A DNA stretch of 64,000 bases from Nonomuraea longispora. GTDB lineage: Bacteria; Actinomycetota; Actinomycetes; Streptosporangiales; Streptosporangiaceae. A program made the position numbers and the translations under genes. Positions 16,283 through 24,838 of the stretch are shown here, one piece after another (positions within the stretch are counted from its first letter, which is position 1; each line of letters starts with the position of its first letter). A model generated the notes under the pieces. It ran no database searches and was not told the origin of the DNA. It saw only the letters and a program-made list of their open reading frames with translations. The stretch covers positions 17,364-81,363 of the forward strand of contig NZ_SMJZ01000010.1 of the NCBI RefSeq assembly GCF_004348345.1, read 5' to 3'.

Positions 16283-17043
16283 GACACGTACGGCTGGAAG
16301 AAGCGGGTCAGCAGGCCGGTCAGACGGTCGAGATACTCCTCGCCCGCCCGTGCGGTCGCCGGCCGGGGGTCGCCCAGCACGCCGATCTCCGACAGCGCCC
16401 TGGTGCCGTGCTCGAACAATCTGCGCGCGGTCGGCTCGTCGAAACGGCCGCCGAAGCCGGCCTCGGCCCGGTCCATGTCGACCAGGTCGGGCCGGAGCGC
16501 GAGCACGATCGACGTCTCGGCCTCACCCGCGTGCGAGCCGCTGACCTCGGGCGGGAACCCGCGCTCCCGCCCGGCCTCCGCCAGCGCCCCCACGAACTCC
16601 TGCAGGTCGGTGTACGGGACGAGCCGCGCGCCGCCCACCCGGCCCCGCGTCTCCGCGTGCAGCGCGGCCAGCGGGGCGAAGTTGCCGCCGTGGCTGGGCA
16701 GGACCAGTACGGTCTCGAACCCGTGGGCGGCCAGGCTCTCGCAACAGCGCAGGATCACGGCCTTGAACGTCGCCTCGTCGAGGGTGACGGTGCCGGGGAA
16801 GGCCATGTGGTGGGTGGAAACCCCGAACGGGACGGTCGGGGCGAGGACCACGCCGGGCAGCCGTTCCGCCACCCTGGCCGCGAGGGCGTCCCCGAGCATG
16901 GTGTCGGTCAGCAGCGGCAGATGAGGGCCGTGCTGCTCGGTGGAGCCGGCCGCGAACAGGGCGGTCCGCGCACCCGCGGCCATCCGCTCCTCGACCTGCC
17001 GCCAGGTCATCTCGGCCAGGCGCGGGGCCGGCGTGCGGTTCAT
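16279..17043 (-). CDS. Creatininase-family amidohydrolase
   Basis: A 254-residue member of the creatininase/creatinine amidohydrolase family, metal-dependent enzymes that open cyclic amides. Metal-site motifs are present: GSTEQHGPHLPLLTDTM (near residue 33), VLPSHGGNFAPL (near 114) and SGSHAGEAETSIVLALRP (near 169). It is the last gene of the GntR-dipeptidase operon and overlaps the preceding frame by ATGA. The family also includes mycofactocin-system and F420-related members, but nothing here suggests those. The true substrate, probably a cyclic or dipeptide-derived amide given its neighbours, cannot be read from the sequence. Confidence 0.9.
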   Translation of the reverse strand: MNRTPAPRLAEMTWRQVEERMAAGARTALFAAGSTEQHGPHLPLLTDTMLGDALAARVAERLPGVVLAPTVPFGVSTHHMAFPGTVTLDEATFKAVILRCCESLAAHGFETVLVLPSHGGNFAPLAALHAETRGRVGGARLVPYTDLQEFVGALAEAGRERGFPPEVSGSHAGEAETSIVLALRPDLVDMDRAEAGFGGRFDEPTARRLFEHGTRALSEIGVLGDPRPATARAGEEYLDRLTGLLTRFFQPYVS

Positions 17044-17414
17044 CGGGTGCTCCTCAGGCGGTCGACGAGCAGCCGCGCGACCGCCCCGATCGCGGCGTCC
17101 GCCCTCGCGTCGCGCAGGTCGAAGTCGTGCTGGCGCAGGAAGATCGCAACGGCGTACTCCTCGCCGCCGCCGAAGTCGACGACGCCGACCTCGTTGCGCA
17201 CGCCGCCGTAGAAGGTGCCGGTCTTGCCGGCGATCTTCGGGCCGTCGCGGTAGGCGGTGGAGAGCCGGTGCGGGGCGTACTCGGCGTCGGCGTCGAGGGC
17301 GAGTTCGGCGCCGCCGCCCACGGGCCGGGCGTGGAAGGCGCCGGTCGTGCCCGCCGCGGCCAGGGTCTCGCGCGCCTGCTCGATCGTGGCCAGGGCGCCG
17401 GTGGCGATGGTCAT
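17040..17414 (-). pseudogene. Internally deleted class A beta-lactamase-like gene
   Basis: The frame encodes 124 residues. The N-terminal 49 (ATIEQARETLAAAGTTGAFH, then GAELALDADAEY) match the start of class A beta-lactamase-like serine hydrolases. The rest (HRLSTAYRDG, KIAGKTGTFYGGVRNEVGVV, ending AAIGAVARLLVDRL) matches their C-terminal end with the KTG motif. The join is near 17268-17276. The central part with the catalytic SxxK and SDN motifs, about 150-170 residues in the family, is missing. The deletion is in frame and both operon overlaps (ATGA with the dipeptidase and with the creatininase gene) are kept, so downstream translation is preserved. Enzyme activity is not expected. Confidence 0.82.
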
Positions 17415-18448
17415 GTCGTGCTCCCTGCGTCGTGCCAGACCTGGTCGAAGACGCGCAGCCAGTTGCCGCCGAGAACGGCCCGGGTCTCGTCCTCGGTGTA
17501 GCCGCGGTCGAGCAGCCGCTGCGTCAGGTTGGGCAGGCCGGACGCGTCGTCCAGCCCGGCCGGGAAGTGCCACGGGGGTGGCGGGTAGGTGGCCGCCGAC
17601 CAGATGCCGTCGCGTACGTACTGCTCGTAGAGCTCCATGGGCGGGTTGCGGATCGTGTAGTCGAGCCCGATGCCGACGTGGGCGACCCCGACCAGGTCGG
17701 CGACGTAGGTGATGGCGTCGACGAAGCGGTCGAGCGTCGGCGGCGAGTGCGCGGACAGGAAGCCGGGGAAGCCGTTGATCCCGATCAGCCCGCCGGTCGC
17801 GGCGAGGTCCCTGATCAGGGCGTCGGAGATGTTGCGCGAGCTGGGATGCAGCCCGGCGGGGTTGGAGTGGGAGGCGACGACCGGCGCCGTGGACAGCGCG
17901 ACGGCCTCGTGGCTGGTGCGGGCGCCGGTGTGCGAGACGTCGATGACGATGCCCAGCCGGTTGAGCTCGGCGACGACCGTGCGGCCGAGCGAGCTGAGAC
18001 CGGCGTCCGACGGCTCCTCGCAGCCGTCGCCGACGGGACTGCGCTGGTTGTAGGCGAGCTGCACGACCCGTACGCCGAGCCGCCAGAACAGCTCGACGAG
18101 GTCGGCTTCGTACTCGAGCGCGTGGGTGCCCTGGAAGTGCAGGACCACCGCGAGCCTGCCGTCCCTCTTCGCCTGGCGGATCTGCTCGGCCGAGGTCGCG
18201 AGCACCAGCCGGTCCGGGCGTTCACGCAGGTAGCGGAAGGCCTCGGCGAGGAGGGAGACCGCCCTGCGGCAGTCCTCGAACGCCACGAAGCTGACCACGC
18301 AGCAGGTGGCGCCCCCGTCGATCCAGGTCTGCAGCCGCTCCCTCCAGTGGTAGCCCGGACAGGTGCCGTCCACGACGATCGCCGAGTCGTGGAGGGCGCG
18401 TGCGGGTCGGGTGACGGTCGTGGTCGGCCCCGGCTTCTGCGTCGACAC
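17411..18448 (-). CDS. Membrane dipeptidase, peptidase family M19
   Basis: A 345-residue zinc dipeptidase of the renal dipeptidase family, which hydrolyses dipeptides including those with a C-terminal D-residue. Recognisable are SAIVVDGTCPGYHW, VVLHFQGTHALEYE, VRVVQLAYNQRSPVGDGCEE (near residue 130), VIDVSHTGARTSHEA (near 165), VASHSNPAGLHPSSRN (near 189) and the closing VLGGNWLRVFDQVW. No signal peptide, so cytoplasmic. GTG at 18448 follows AAGGAGAT. It is divergent from a Dpp-type importer, which suggests that imported dipeptides are cleaved here. Confidence 0.92.
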   Translation of the reverse strand: MSTQKPGPTTTVTRPARALHDSAIVVDGTCPGYHWRERLQTWIDGGATCCVVSFVAFEDCRRAVSLLAEAFRYLRERPDRLVLATSAEQIRQAKRDGRLAVVLHFQGTHALEYEADLVELFWRLGVRVVQLAYNQRSPVGDGCEEPSDAGLSSLGRTVVAELNRLGIVIDVSHTGARTSHEAVALSTAPVVASHSNPAGLHPSSRNISDALIRDLAATGGLIGINGFPGFLSAHSPPTLDRFVDAITYVADLVGVAHVGIGLDYTIRNPPMELYEQYVRDGIWSAATYPPPPWHFPAGLDDASGLPNLTQRLLDRGYTEDETRAVLGGNWLRVFDQVWHDAGSTT

Positions 18449-18458
18449 GGAGATCTCC

Positions 18459-19157
18459 TTACCGGACGCCGGGCGCGGTCCGCCCGTCGTCCTCCGGCTG
18501 CCCCGCCCAGAGGCCGCGGGCGTGGTTGACGTGCGTGGTCATCAGTGCCTCCGCGCCCGGCCTGTCGCCGGCGGCGAGCAGGTCGAGCAGGTGTACGTGC
18601 TCGCGGGCGGACTCCACGAGCGAGGCGGCTCCCCGCAGCTTCGGCAGCGCCGACAGCCGGGTCTGGTAGCGCAGGATCCGGACGAGCTCGACGTAGCGCG
18701 GGTTGCCGAGCAGCGCGGTCAGCGACAGGTGGAACTCGCTGTCGCGCACGACGAACGCCACCATGTCGCCGTTCGCCGCGTGCTGGACGAGCTCTTCGGC
18801 CATCGGCCGCAGCTTCTCCAGCTCGGGCACCGGCCGCAGGTCGGCCAGCCGGCCCATCGCGGGCACCTCCAGGGTCAGCCGGATCTCGACGATGTCGTCG
18901 AGCTCCTTGCCGGTGGCCACGCGTACGCGAAAGCCGCGGTTCTGGACCATCTCGACGAGCTCTTCCTTGGCCAGTTCGAGCACGGCCTCCCGGACGGGCG
19001 TCGCCGAGACGCCCAGCTGCGCCGCGATGGCGGACATCGAGTAGATCACGCCGGGCGTGAGGGAGCCGGCGATGATCTGGCCCCTCAGCTGCGCCGCGGC
19101 CTCGTCGCGCAGGTTGCGGCGGGGCAGCGACTCGAACAGGGGCTCCGACCTCGTCAT
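18459..19157 (-). CDS. GntR-family regulator (FadR/FCD type)
   Basis: A 232-residue regulator with an N-terminal winged helix (LRDEAAAQLRGQIIAGSLTP, then LGVSATPVREAVLELAKEEL) and a C-terminal all-helical FCD ligand domain with metal-type histidines (RDSEFHLSLTALLGN near residue 136, SAREHVHLLDLLAAGD). ATG at 19157 has AAGGAG six bases upstream; a longer frame to 19199 adds residues without family support. It is first in the operon with the dipeptidase and creatininase-like genes and divergent from the second peptide importer, so it probably controls both. Ligand unknown. Confidence 0.9.
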   Translation of the reverse strand: MTRSEPLFESLPRRNLRDEAAAQLRGQIIAGSLTPGVIYSMSAIAAQLGVSATPVREAVLELAKEELVEMVQNRGFRVRVATGKELDDIVEIRLTLEVPAMGRLADLRPVPELEKLRPMAEELVQHAANGDMVAFVVRDSEFHLSLTALLGNPRYVELVRILRYQTRLSALPKLRGAASLVESAREHVHLLDLLAAGDRPGAEALMTTHVNHARGLWAGQPEDDGRTAPGVR

Positions 19158-19192
19158 AGGGCGCTCCTTCTGCATCCGGCCCTCGATTCCCA

Positions 19193-19233
19193 TTGACATG
19201 TCGTATGTAAGGTATTACCCATTAAGCCTTACA
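19193..19233. promoter_or_regulatory. Divergent promoter and inverted repeat between GntR gene and peptide importer
   Basis: TTGACA (19193-19198) is a consensus minus-35 for the plus strand, with AT-rich TATTAC (19213-19218) as the nearest minus-10-like hexamer at a short spacing. A perfect 7-bp inverted repeat TGTAAGG (19206-19212) and CCTTACA (19227-19233) surrounds the start region. It is a good candidate site for the adjacent GntR protein. Confidence 0.5.
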
Positions 19234-19260
19234 GGCAACCGGGGGTTAAGGAGTACGTGA

Positions 19261-20856
19261 ATGGGCGATAAAGCACCCCCCGAAACGCGGGTCCCCTTGA
19301 CGAGACGCGGGCTGTTCGCCGGGGCAGCGACGCTCGCGGTGAGCGCGTGCGGCGGCGGACGCTCCTCGGCGCCCATGAACACCGCCGGGCCCACCGGGCC
19401 GCCGCGCAGAGGCGGCACCCTGCGGCTGCCGCTGACGGCCGAGCCGATCGCGCCGGCGTTCGACATGGGCACCAGTGCGGCGGGCTCGGTCGGCACCGCG
19501 GCCATCGCCACCCTCGCCTACAACGGCCTGGTCGAGGTGAGCGACGGCAAGGTCGTCCCGCAACTCGCCGAGGCCTGGGACCGGGCCTCCCCCACGCGCT
19601 ACGTCTTCGACCTCCGGCGGGACGTCGTCTTCCACGACGGCACGCCCTTCGACGCCGCGGCCGTCAAGGCCAACTTCGACCGGCTGCTCGACCCCGAGGG
19701 AGACGGGGTCAACCTGCCGCCGTTCCTGGAGTCGGTGAAGGTCCTCGGCAGGCACCAGGTGGAGATGCGGCTGTCCCGCCCGGCCGCGTCGTTCCTGCCC
19801 TCGCTGCGCAGAGGACGGGTGATGATGATGTCACCGGTCGCCGTGGCGAAGTTCGCGAAGTCCGATCCGTTCCGCGCCTCGGTCGGCACCGGGCCGTACG
19901 TGTTCAAGGAATATCGGGCAGGCAACGTGATCCGCCTGGAGCGCAACGACGACTACTGGGGCGACGACAACTACCTGGACGCCATCACGTTCACCATCAT
20001 CCCGGACACCAACACCCAGATCATGGCGTTCCTCAACGACGAGTTCGACATGATCGACGTGCTGCCGGGCAAGGCGAGCCAGGTCAAGCGGCGCAGGGAC
20101 GCCGTGTGGCGCGAGAACACCGGCAACACCTTCAACTACCTCACCTTCAACCAGACGGTGAAGCCGTTCGACAACGCCGACGTGCGCCGCGGCTTCTCGG
20201 CCGCGCTCGACAGGGAGGGGATCGCCGCGGGGATCTACGGCGGGCACGCCAAGGCCGCCCACGGGCCGTTCTCCCCCGCCATCGGCCCCGCCTTCGAGGA
20301 CCTGTCGGGCGGCGCCGCACAGGCGTACTCGGTCGACGAGGCCAAGAAGTTCCTTGCCAGGGCCGGGTACGACTTCGGCGCGGAGGTCGCCTTCAACGCC
20401 TTCACGCAGTCGCCGTGGGCGCAGGAGGCCGACGCGATGGCGGCGCAACTGGAGCAGGTCGGCGTCAACGTGCGGCTCAACAAGGAGGACTTCGGCTCGT
20501 GGGCCGACCGCATCTACACCAGCCGCGACTTCGCGCTGACCAACAGCGGCCAGACGACCCGCACCGTCGACCCCGATGAGGTCATCTACCCGCTGGTGCA
20601 CAGCAAGGGCGACCTCAACGTCTCCGGAGTCGACGATCCCGAGCTCGACGACCTGCTGGAGAAGGCGCGCGCCGAGGACGACCCCGGCCTGCGGGCGGAG
20701 ATGTACCACGACGTCGCCCGCCTGGTCGCCGACAACGCCTACGCCGCCTTCACCGTGTGGCCCTCGACGCTGACCGCCATGAGCCCCAAGGTGGGCGGCT
20801 ACGCCTTCTCGCCCGGCGGAACCCACGGAGCGGCGCAATGCTGGCTGTCCGCTTGA
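19261..20856 (+). CDS. Tat-exported substrate-binding lipoprotein of a Dpp-type importer
   Basis: A 531-residue SBP family 5 protein. The N-terminus carries a twin-arginine motif (LTRRGLFAGAATLAVSAC) with the lipobox cysteine near residue 30, so it is a Tat-exported lipoprotein. Family landmarks are LAEAWDRASPTRYVFDLRRD, VVFHDGTPFDAAAVKANFDR, VGTGPYVFKEY and YWGDDNYLDAITFTIIPD. AAGGAG precedes the ATG; a GTG 3 bp upstream is in another frame. It heads an operon with two permeases and two ATPases. The dipeptidase operon on the other side suggests di- or oligopeptides as ligands. Confidence 0.92.
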   Translation: MGDKAPPETRVPLTRRGLFAGAATLAVSACGGGRSSAPMNTAGPTGPPRRGGTLRLPLTAEPIAPAFDMGTSAAGSVGTAAIATLAYNGLVEVSDGKVVPQLAEAWDRASPTRYVFDLRRDVVFHDGTPFDAAAVKANFDRLLDPEGDGVNLPPFLESVKVLGRHQVEMRLSRPAASFLPSLRRGRVMMMSPVAVAKFAKSDPFRASVGTGPYVFKEYRAGNVIRLERNDDYWGDDNYLDAITFTIIPDTNTQIMAFLNDEFDMIDVLPGKASQVKRRRDAVWRENTGNTFNYLTFNQTVKPFDNADVRRGFSAALDREGIAAGIYGGHAKAAHGPFSPAIGPAFEDLSGGAAQAYSVDEAKKFLARAGYDFGAEVAFNAFTQSPWAQEADAMAAQLEQVGVNVRLNKEDFGSWADRIYTSRDFALTNSGQTTRTVDPDEVIYPLVHSKGDLNVSGVDDPELDDLLEKARAEDDPGLRAEMYHDVARLVADNAYAAFTVWPSTLTAMSPKVGGYAFSPGGTHGAAQCWLSA

Positions 20857-21827
20857 ACCGCGCACGCCGGCTCGGCCCCCGCGTGGTGCTGCCGCTGGCG
20901 GGCAGCGTCCTGCAGGCCGCGGTGGTGGCCGCCGCCACCTTCGTGGTGTTCCTGCTGATGCGGCTGATCCCCGGCGACCCGGCCAGGATCCTCGCGGGAC
21001 CGGGCGGCTCGGTCACCCCGGAACAGGTCGAACGCACCCGCCGGGAGCTCGGGCTCGACGACCCGATCGCGCTCCAGTACTGGAACTGGATCACGGACGC
21101 CGTGCGCGGCGACTTCGGCAACTCGCTGGTCCTCAACGACACCGTCGCCGAACTCCTCGCCGACCGGCTGGTCATCACGTTGCAACTGTCGGTGTACGCG
21201 TTCACCCTGGCGGTCGTGCTGGCGATCCCGCTGAGCCTGGTCGCCGCCCGTCGGCAGGGCGCCATCGCCGACAAGCTCTCCCGGCTGGCCGGCGCGACCG
21301 GAGTCGCGGTGCCGAGCTTCTGGCTCGCGCTGCTGCTGATCATCGTCGCCCAGGGGGTGCTGCCGACATTCGGCTACGCGCCGCTCTCGGAAGGGCTCGG
21401 CGCGCACCTCGGCCACATGCTGCTGCCCGCGCTGGCCCTCGGGGCCGGGTTCGCGACCCTGGTGTTCGAGACGACCAGAGCGGGGCTGATCGACACGCTG
21501 TCCTCCGACTACGTGCGCACCGCCCGCGCGTTCCAGATTCCGGAGCGCCGCATCTACGGCCGGTACGCCCTGCGCAACGCCTTCCTGCCCACGCTCACGA
21601 TCTTCGGTCTGGAGGCAGGCGCCCTGATGGCCGGCGCGCTCCTGGTGGAGAACGCGTTCGCGCTCCCCGGCATGGGCCGGCTCATCGTGCAGGGGGTGCT
21701 GTCGCGGGACTATCCCGTGGTGCAGGCGTGCATCCTCGTGATCGTGGTCGTCTTCGTCGCCGTCAACCTGCTGATGGATCTCCTCTACGCCGTGGTCGAT
21801 CCGAGAGTGAGGCGATCGCGTGGCTGA
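20838..21827 (+). CDS. Peptide ABC importer permease, DppB type
   Basis: A 329-residue permease. It shows FLLMRLIPGDPARILAG near residue 40, RRELGLDDPIALQYWNWI, a DppB coupling loop SDYVRTARAFQIPERRIYGR and the ending DLLYAVVDPRVRRSRG. ATG at 20838 lies 19 bp inside the end of the SBP gene and follows GGAG. It pairs with the DppC-type permease starting at 21820 (8-bp overlap). Confidence 0.92.
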   Translation: MLAVRLNRARRLGPRVVLPLAGSVLQAAVVAAATFVVFLLMRLIPGDPARILAGPGGSVTPEQVERTRRELGLDDPIALQYWNWITDAVRGDFGNSLVLNDTVAELLADRLVITLQLSVYAFTLAVVLAIPLSLVAARRQGAIADKLSRLAGATGVAVPSFWLALLLIIVAQGVLPTFGYAPLSEGLGAHLGHMLLPALALGAGFATLVFETTRAGLIDTLSSDYVRTARAFQIPERRIYGRYALRNAFLPTLTIFGLEAGALMAGALLVENAFALPGMGRLIVQGVLSRDYPVVQACILVIVVVFVAVNLLMDLLYAVVDPRVRRSRG

Positions 21828-22659
21828 GCGTACGACCCCGGTGGCCGCCCTGCTGCGGCCGCTGACCCAGAAGATCACCTGGTCCGTGCTGGCGGTGTTC
21901 GTGCTCGTGGCCGCCGCCGCTCCCCTGCTCGCTCCGTACGACCCGGCCGCCCAGGATCTGCGCAACACGCTGATGCCGCCAGGGCCCGGGCACCTGCTGG
22001 GCACCGACGAGTTCGGCCGCGACCAGCTAAGCCGGCTGTTCCACGCGGTGCGCTCGTCCCTGCTCATCAGCCTGGCGACGACCGCGGCGGTGGCGGCGGC
22101 GGGCATCCCGCTCGGGCTGCTCGCCGGGTACGCCAGGGGGTTCGCCAACGTGGTGATCGCCCGAGCCATCGACGTGGGGCTGGCGCTGCCCTCGCTGGTG
22201 CTCGCCCTCGGCCTGATCGCCGCGCTCGGCGCCGGGATGCGCAGCACCGTCATCGCCCTCGCGGTCGGCTACACCCCCTACCTCGCGCGCGTCGTACGCG
22301 GCGTCGTGCTGCGGGTCCGGCAGGAGGAGTACGTCGAGAGCGCCCGCGTCAGCAACGTGCCGCCGTGGCGGATCGCCGTCAGGCACGTCGTCCCGAACAC
22401 GCTCGGCGTGACCTCCGTCCAGCTGACGCTGATCTTCGCCTTCGCCGTCATCGGGGAGGCGGGCCTGAGCTTCGTCGGGCTGGGCGTGCAACCGCCCACG
22501 GCGTCGCTGGGCAACCTGCTGGCCGACGGCTCCGCCCACAGCCTCGACCTGCCGATCCTGACCGTGGCGCCCGGCCTGGTGATCGCCGTCCTCGTCATCA
22601 CCCTGCTCTTCGCCGGCGACGGCGTCCGCGACGCGCTCGACCCCCGGAGACGCCGATGA
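21820..22659 (+). CDS. Peptide ABC importer permease, DppC type
   Basis: A 279-residue permease with the OppC-type HLLGTDEFGRDQLSRLF (near residue 58), the EAA loop YVESARVSNVPPWRIAVRHV (near 173) and the ending [14 protein letters not shown]. It starts at GTG 21820 inside the end of the DppB-type gene. Its stop codon overlaps the ATG of the first ATPase gene (ATGA). Confidence 0.92.
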   Translation: MAERTTPVAALLRPLTQKITWSVLAVFVLVAAAAPLLAPYDPAAQDLRNTLMPPGPGHLLGTDEFGRDQLSRLFHAVRSSLLISLATTAAVAAAGIPLGLLAGYARGFANVVIARAIDVGLALPSLVLALGLIAALGAGMRSTVIALAVGYTPYLARVVRGVVLRVRQEEYVESARVSNVPPWRIAVRHVVPNTLGVTSVQLTLIFAFAVIGEAGLSFVGLGVQPPTASLGNLLADGSAHSLDLPILTVAPGLVIAVLVITLLFAGDGVRDALDPRRRR

Positions 22660-23666
22660 CCGAAACCCCGACGACCCCGATGACCGAGACCCCGCCGGCC
22701 GACCCCTTGCTGGCCCTCGACCGCGTCGAGATCGGCCTGGCCGCCGATCCGCAGGTCCGCGCCGTCGACGGGCTCGACCTGCGCGTCGCTCCTGGCGAGG
22801 CGGTCGCCCTGGTCGGGGAGAGCGGCTCGGGCAAATCCGTCACCGCCTACGCCGCCCTGGGCCTGCTGGCGCCCGCGCTGCGCGCGTCCGGCACGCTGCG
22901 GCTCGGCGCAAGCTCCTACGACCTCGGCGATCCCGGAGCGCTCAGGCCGCTGCGCGGCGGCGAGATCAGCATGATCTTCCAGGACCCCGGCACCTCGCTG
23001 AACCCGGTCATGACCGTCGGACGGCAGCTCGAGGACGTCCTGCGGCGGCACGGCGGCCCGCCGCGCCGCGAGCGGTGGCGCCGCGTGGTGGACCTGCTGG
23101 CCGAGGTCGGCGTCGCCGCGCCCGACCGGGTGGCGCGGGCCTACCCCTTCGAGCTCTCCGGCGGCATGCGCCAGCGGGTGCTCATCGCCATGGCCCTGTC
23201 GTGCGAGCCCCGGCTGCTCATCGCCGACGAGCCCACCACCGCCCTGGACACGACCGTCCAGGCACAGATCATGGACCTGCTGATGACCCTCGTGCGCGAC
23301 AGGGGGATGGCCATGTTGTTCATCTCCCACGACCTCGGCCTCGTCGCCGGGTCCTGCCGGCGCATGTACGTGATGTACGCCGGCCGCGTCGTGGAGAGCG
23401 GCCCGGTGGCGGACGTGCTGCGGCGGCCCCGGCATCCCTACACCAAGGCGCTGGTCGGCTGCCGTCCCACCGCGGACCGGCGGCTCGCGCGGCTGCCCAG
23501 CATCCCCGGCACCGTGCCGCCGATCGGGTCCATGCCGTCCGGGTGCCGGTTCGCGCCGCGGTGCCCGATCGCCGTCGAGCAGTGCCGTACCGCCGATCCG
23601 GAGTTGCGCGCCGTCGGCGGGAACGTCAGCGTCGCGTGCCTGCGGGCCAGCGAGGAGGAGTCGTGA
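22656..23666 (+). CDS. Peptide ABC importer ATPase, DppD type
   Basis: A 336-residue ATP-binding protein. Walker A is [11 protein letters not shown] (near residue 53), the Q-loop [12 protein letters not shown], the signature [19 protein letters not shown], Walker [14 protein letters not shown] and the switch histidine in LFISHDLG. The C-terminal oligopeptide extension with Cys residues ([14 protein letters not shown]) is typical of DppD/OppD and may bind an iron-sulfur cluster. The start contains a duplicated MTETP. ATGA and GTGA overlaps tie it to its neighbours. Confidence 0.93.
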   Translation: MTETPTTPMTETPPADPLLALDRVEIGLAADPQVRAVDGLDLRVAPGEAVALVGESGSGKSVTAYAALGLLAPALRASGTLRLGASSYDLGDPGALRPLRGGEISMIFQDPGTSLNPVMTVGRQLEDVLRRHGGPPRRERWRRVVDLLAEVGVAAPDRVARAYPFELSGGMRQRVLIAMALSCEPRLLIADEPTTALDTTVQAQIMDLLMTLVRDRGMAMLFISHDLGLVAGSCRRMYVMYAGRVVESGPVADVLRRPRHPYTKALVGCRPTADRRLARLPSIPGTVPPIGSMPSGCRFAPRCPIAVEQCRTADPELRAVGGNVSVACLRASEEES

Positions 23667-24631
23667 CCGCCACGTCACCGGTCCTGCGTGCCGCGAACCT
23701 GTCCCGGTCGTTCCGGGTGCGGGGCACCGGGCAGGAGGTGCGGGCCCTGCGCGGGGTGGACCTGACGGTTCCGGCGGGGTCGGCCGTCGGGCTGGTCGGC
23801 GAGAGCGGCAGCGGCAAGTCGACGTTCGCCAGGATCGTCGCCGGCCTGCTGCAGCCGAGCTCCGGCGAGCTGGAGCTGATGGGCACGGGCGTCGCCGGCC
23901 TGCCGGAACGGCGCAGGCGCAGGCTCGCCGCCCCGATCCAGATGATCTTCCAGAATCCGCGGGCCTCTCTCAACCCGCGGCTGCCCGTGCACCGATGCGT
24001 CGCCGAACCGCTCCTGGCTCAGGGCGTGCGCCCGGCCAGGCAGGAGGTCCTCGGCCTGCTCGACCGGGTGGGCCTGCCCGCCCGGGTCGCGGACCTGCAC
24101 GCGCACGAGCTGTCCGGCGGGCAGTGCCAGCGGGTGGCCATCGCGCGGGCCGTCGCGGGGCGGCCCGCGCTCATCGTCGCCGACGAACCGGTCTCGGCGC
24201 TCGACGTCTCCGTGCAGGCCCTGGTGCTCAACCTGCTCAAGGACATCCAGGAGGAGTCCGGCACGTCCTTCCTCTTCATCAGTCACGACCTCGGCGTCGT
24301 GCGCTTCTTCTGCGACGAGGTCAACGTGCTGTACCTGGGCCAGATCGTCGAGCGCGGCGACGCGGAGAGCGTCTTCGCCGACCCGCGGCACCCGTACACC
24401 GAGGCTCTGGCCTCGGCGGTCCCGGACGTCTCGGACGTGCCGGACGGCTCGGGGGCGGACCGGTCGCGGCGCATCGTCCTGAACGGGGAACCGCCGCGAC
24501 CCGAGCAGCCGCCGCCGGGCTGCGCCTTCCACACGCGCTGTCACCGCCGGATCGGCCCGATCTGCGACGAGACGGCGCCGGAGCTCCTGCCGACCGCGAC
24601 CGGCCTCACCCGCTGCCACCTGCGGGCCTGA
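23663..24631 (+). CDS. Peptide ABC importer ATPase, DppF type
   Basis: A 322-residue ATP-binding protein, last of the importer operon. Walker A is [12 protein letters not shown] (near residue 46), the Q-loop MIFQNPRASLNPR, the signature [17 protein letters not shown], Walker B LIVADEPVSALD, the switch histidine in [10 protein letters not shown], and a C-terminal Cys region (CAFHTRCHRRIGPICDE). GTG at 23663 overlaps the stop of the DppD-type gene. Confidence 0.93.
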   Translation: MTATSPVLRAANLSRSFRVRGTGQEVRALRGVDLTVPAGSAVGLVGESGSGKSTFARIVAGLLQPSSGELELMGTGVAGLPERRRRRLAAPIQMIFQNPRASLNPRLPVHRCVAEPLLAQGVRPARQEVLGLLDRVGLPARVADLHAHELSGGQCQRVAIARAVAGRPALIVADEPVSALDVSVQALVLNLLKDIQEESGTSFLFISHDLGVVRFFCDEVNVLYLGQIVERGDAESVFADPRHPYTEALASAVPDVSDVPDGSGADRSRRIVLNGEPPRPEQPPPGCAFHTRCHRRIGPICDETAPELLPTATGLTRCHLRA

Positions 24632-24838
24632 CCCGCCCAGGAGTGACAGGTGCACAGCCCGGTGCTTGAGCGTACGCATGGTTTCCCTCCTTGGGAGTCG
24701 TGTGCTGACGGGGCCCGTCGTCGGCCGGAACGTTGTTCTGCTCCCCGCAGAGGTCCATGGAGGGCGTGTGCTCTTCAGCACAGGGTTCACAGGCGTGATT
24801 CACCTGGGGTTCACTGCGTCCCCCTAGCTTGTAGCCCC
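24632..24838. other. Intergenic region with an orphan ribosome binding site on the minus strand
   Basis: No gene of its own is evident. On the minus strand AAGGAGGGAAACC (24692-24680) stands directly before an ATG (24679), a near-perfect translation start. The frame begins MRTLKHRAVHLSLLGG and then runs antisense into the dppF-type gene without a stop until about 23675. The first residues recall the short actinobacterial leader peptides, so this may be the scar of a deleted gene. On the plus strand three TTCAC pentamers (24786, 24799, 24810) precede a TAGCTT (24825-24830) close to the sulfotransferase start. Confidence 0.35.

Noticed and set aside
24786..24814. Three TTCAC pentamers spaced 13 and 11 bp, possible SARP-like direct repeats
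   Set aside because: Too short and unevenly spaced; no SARP regulator in the window and no other support.
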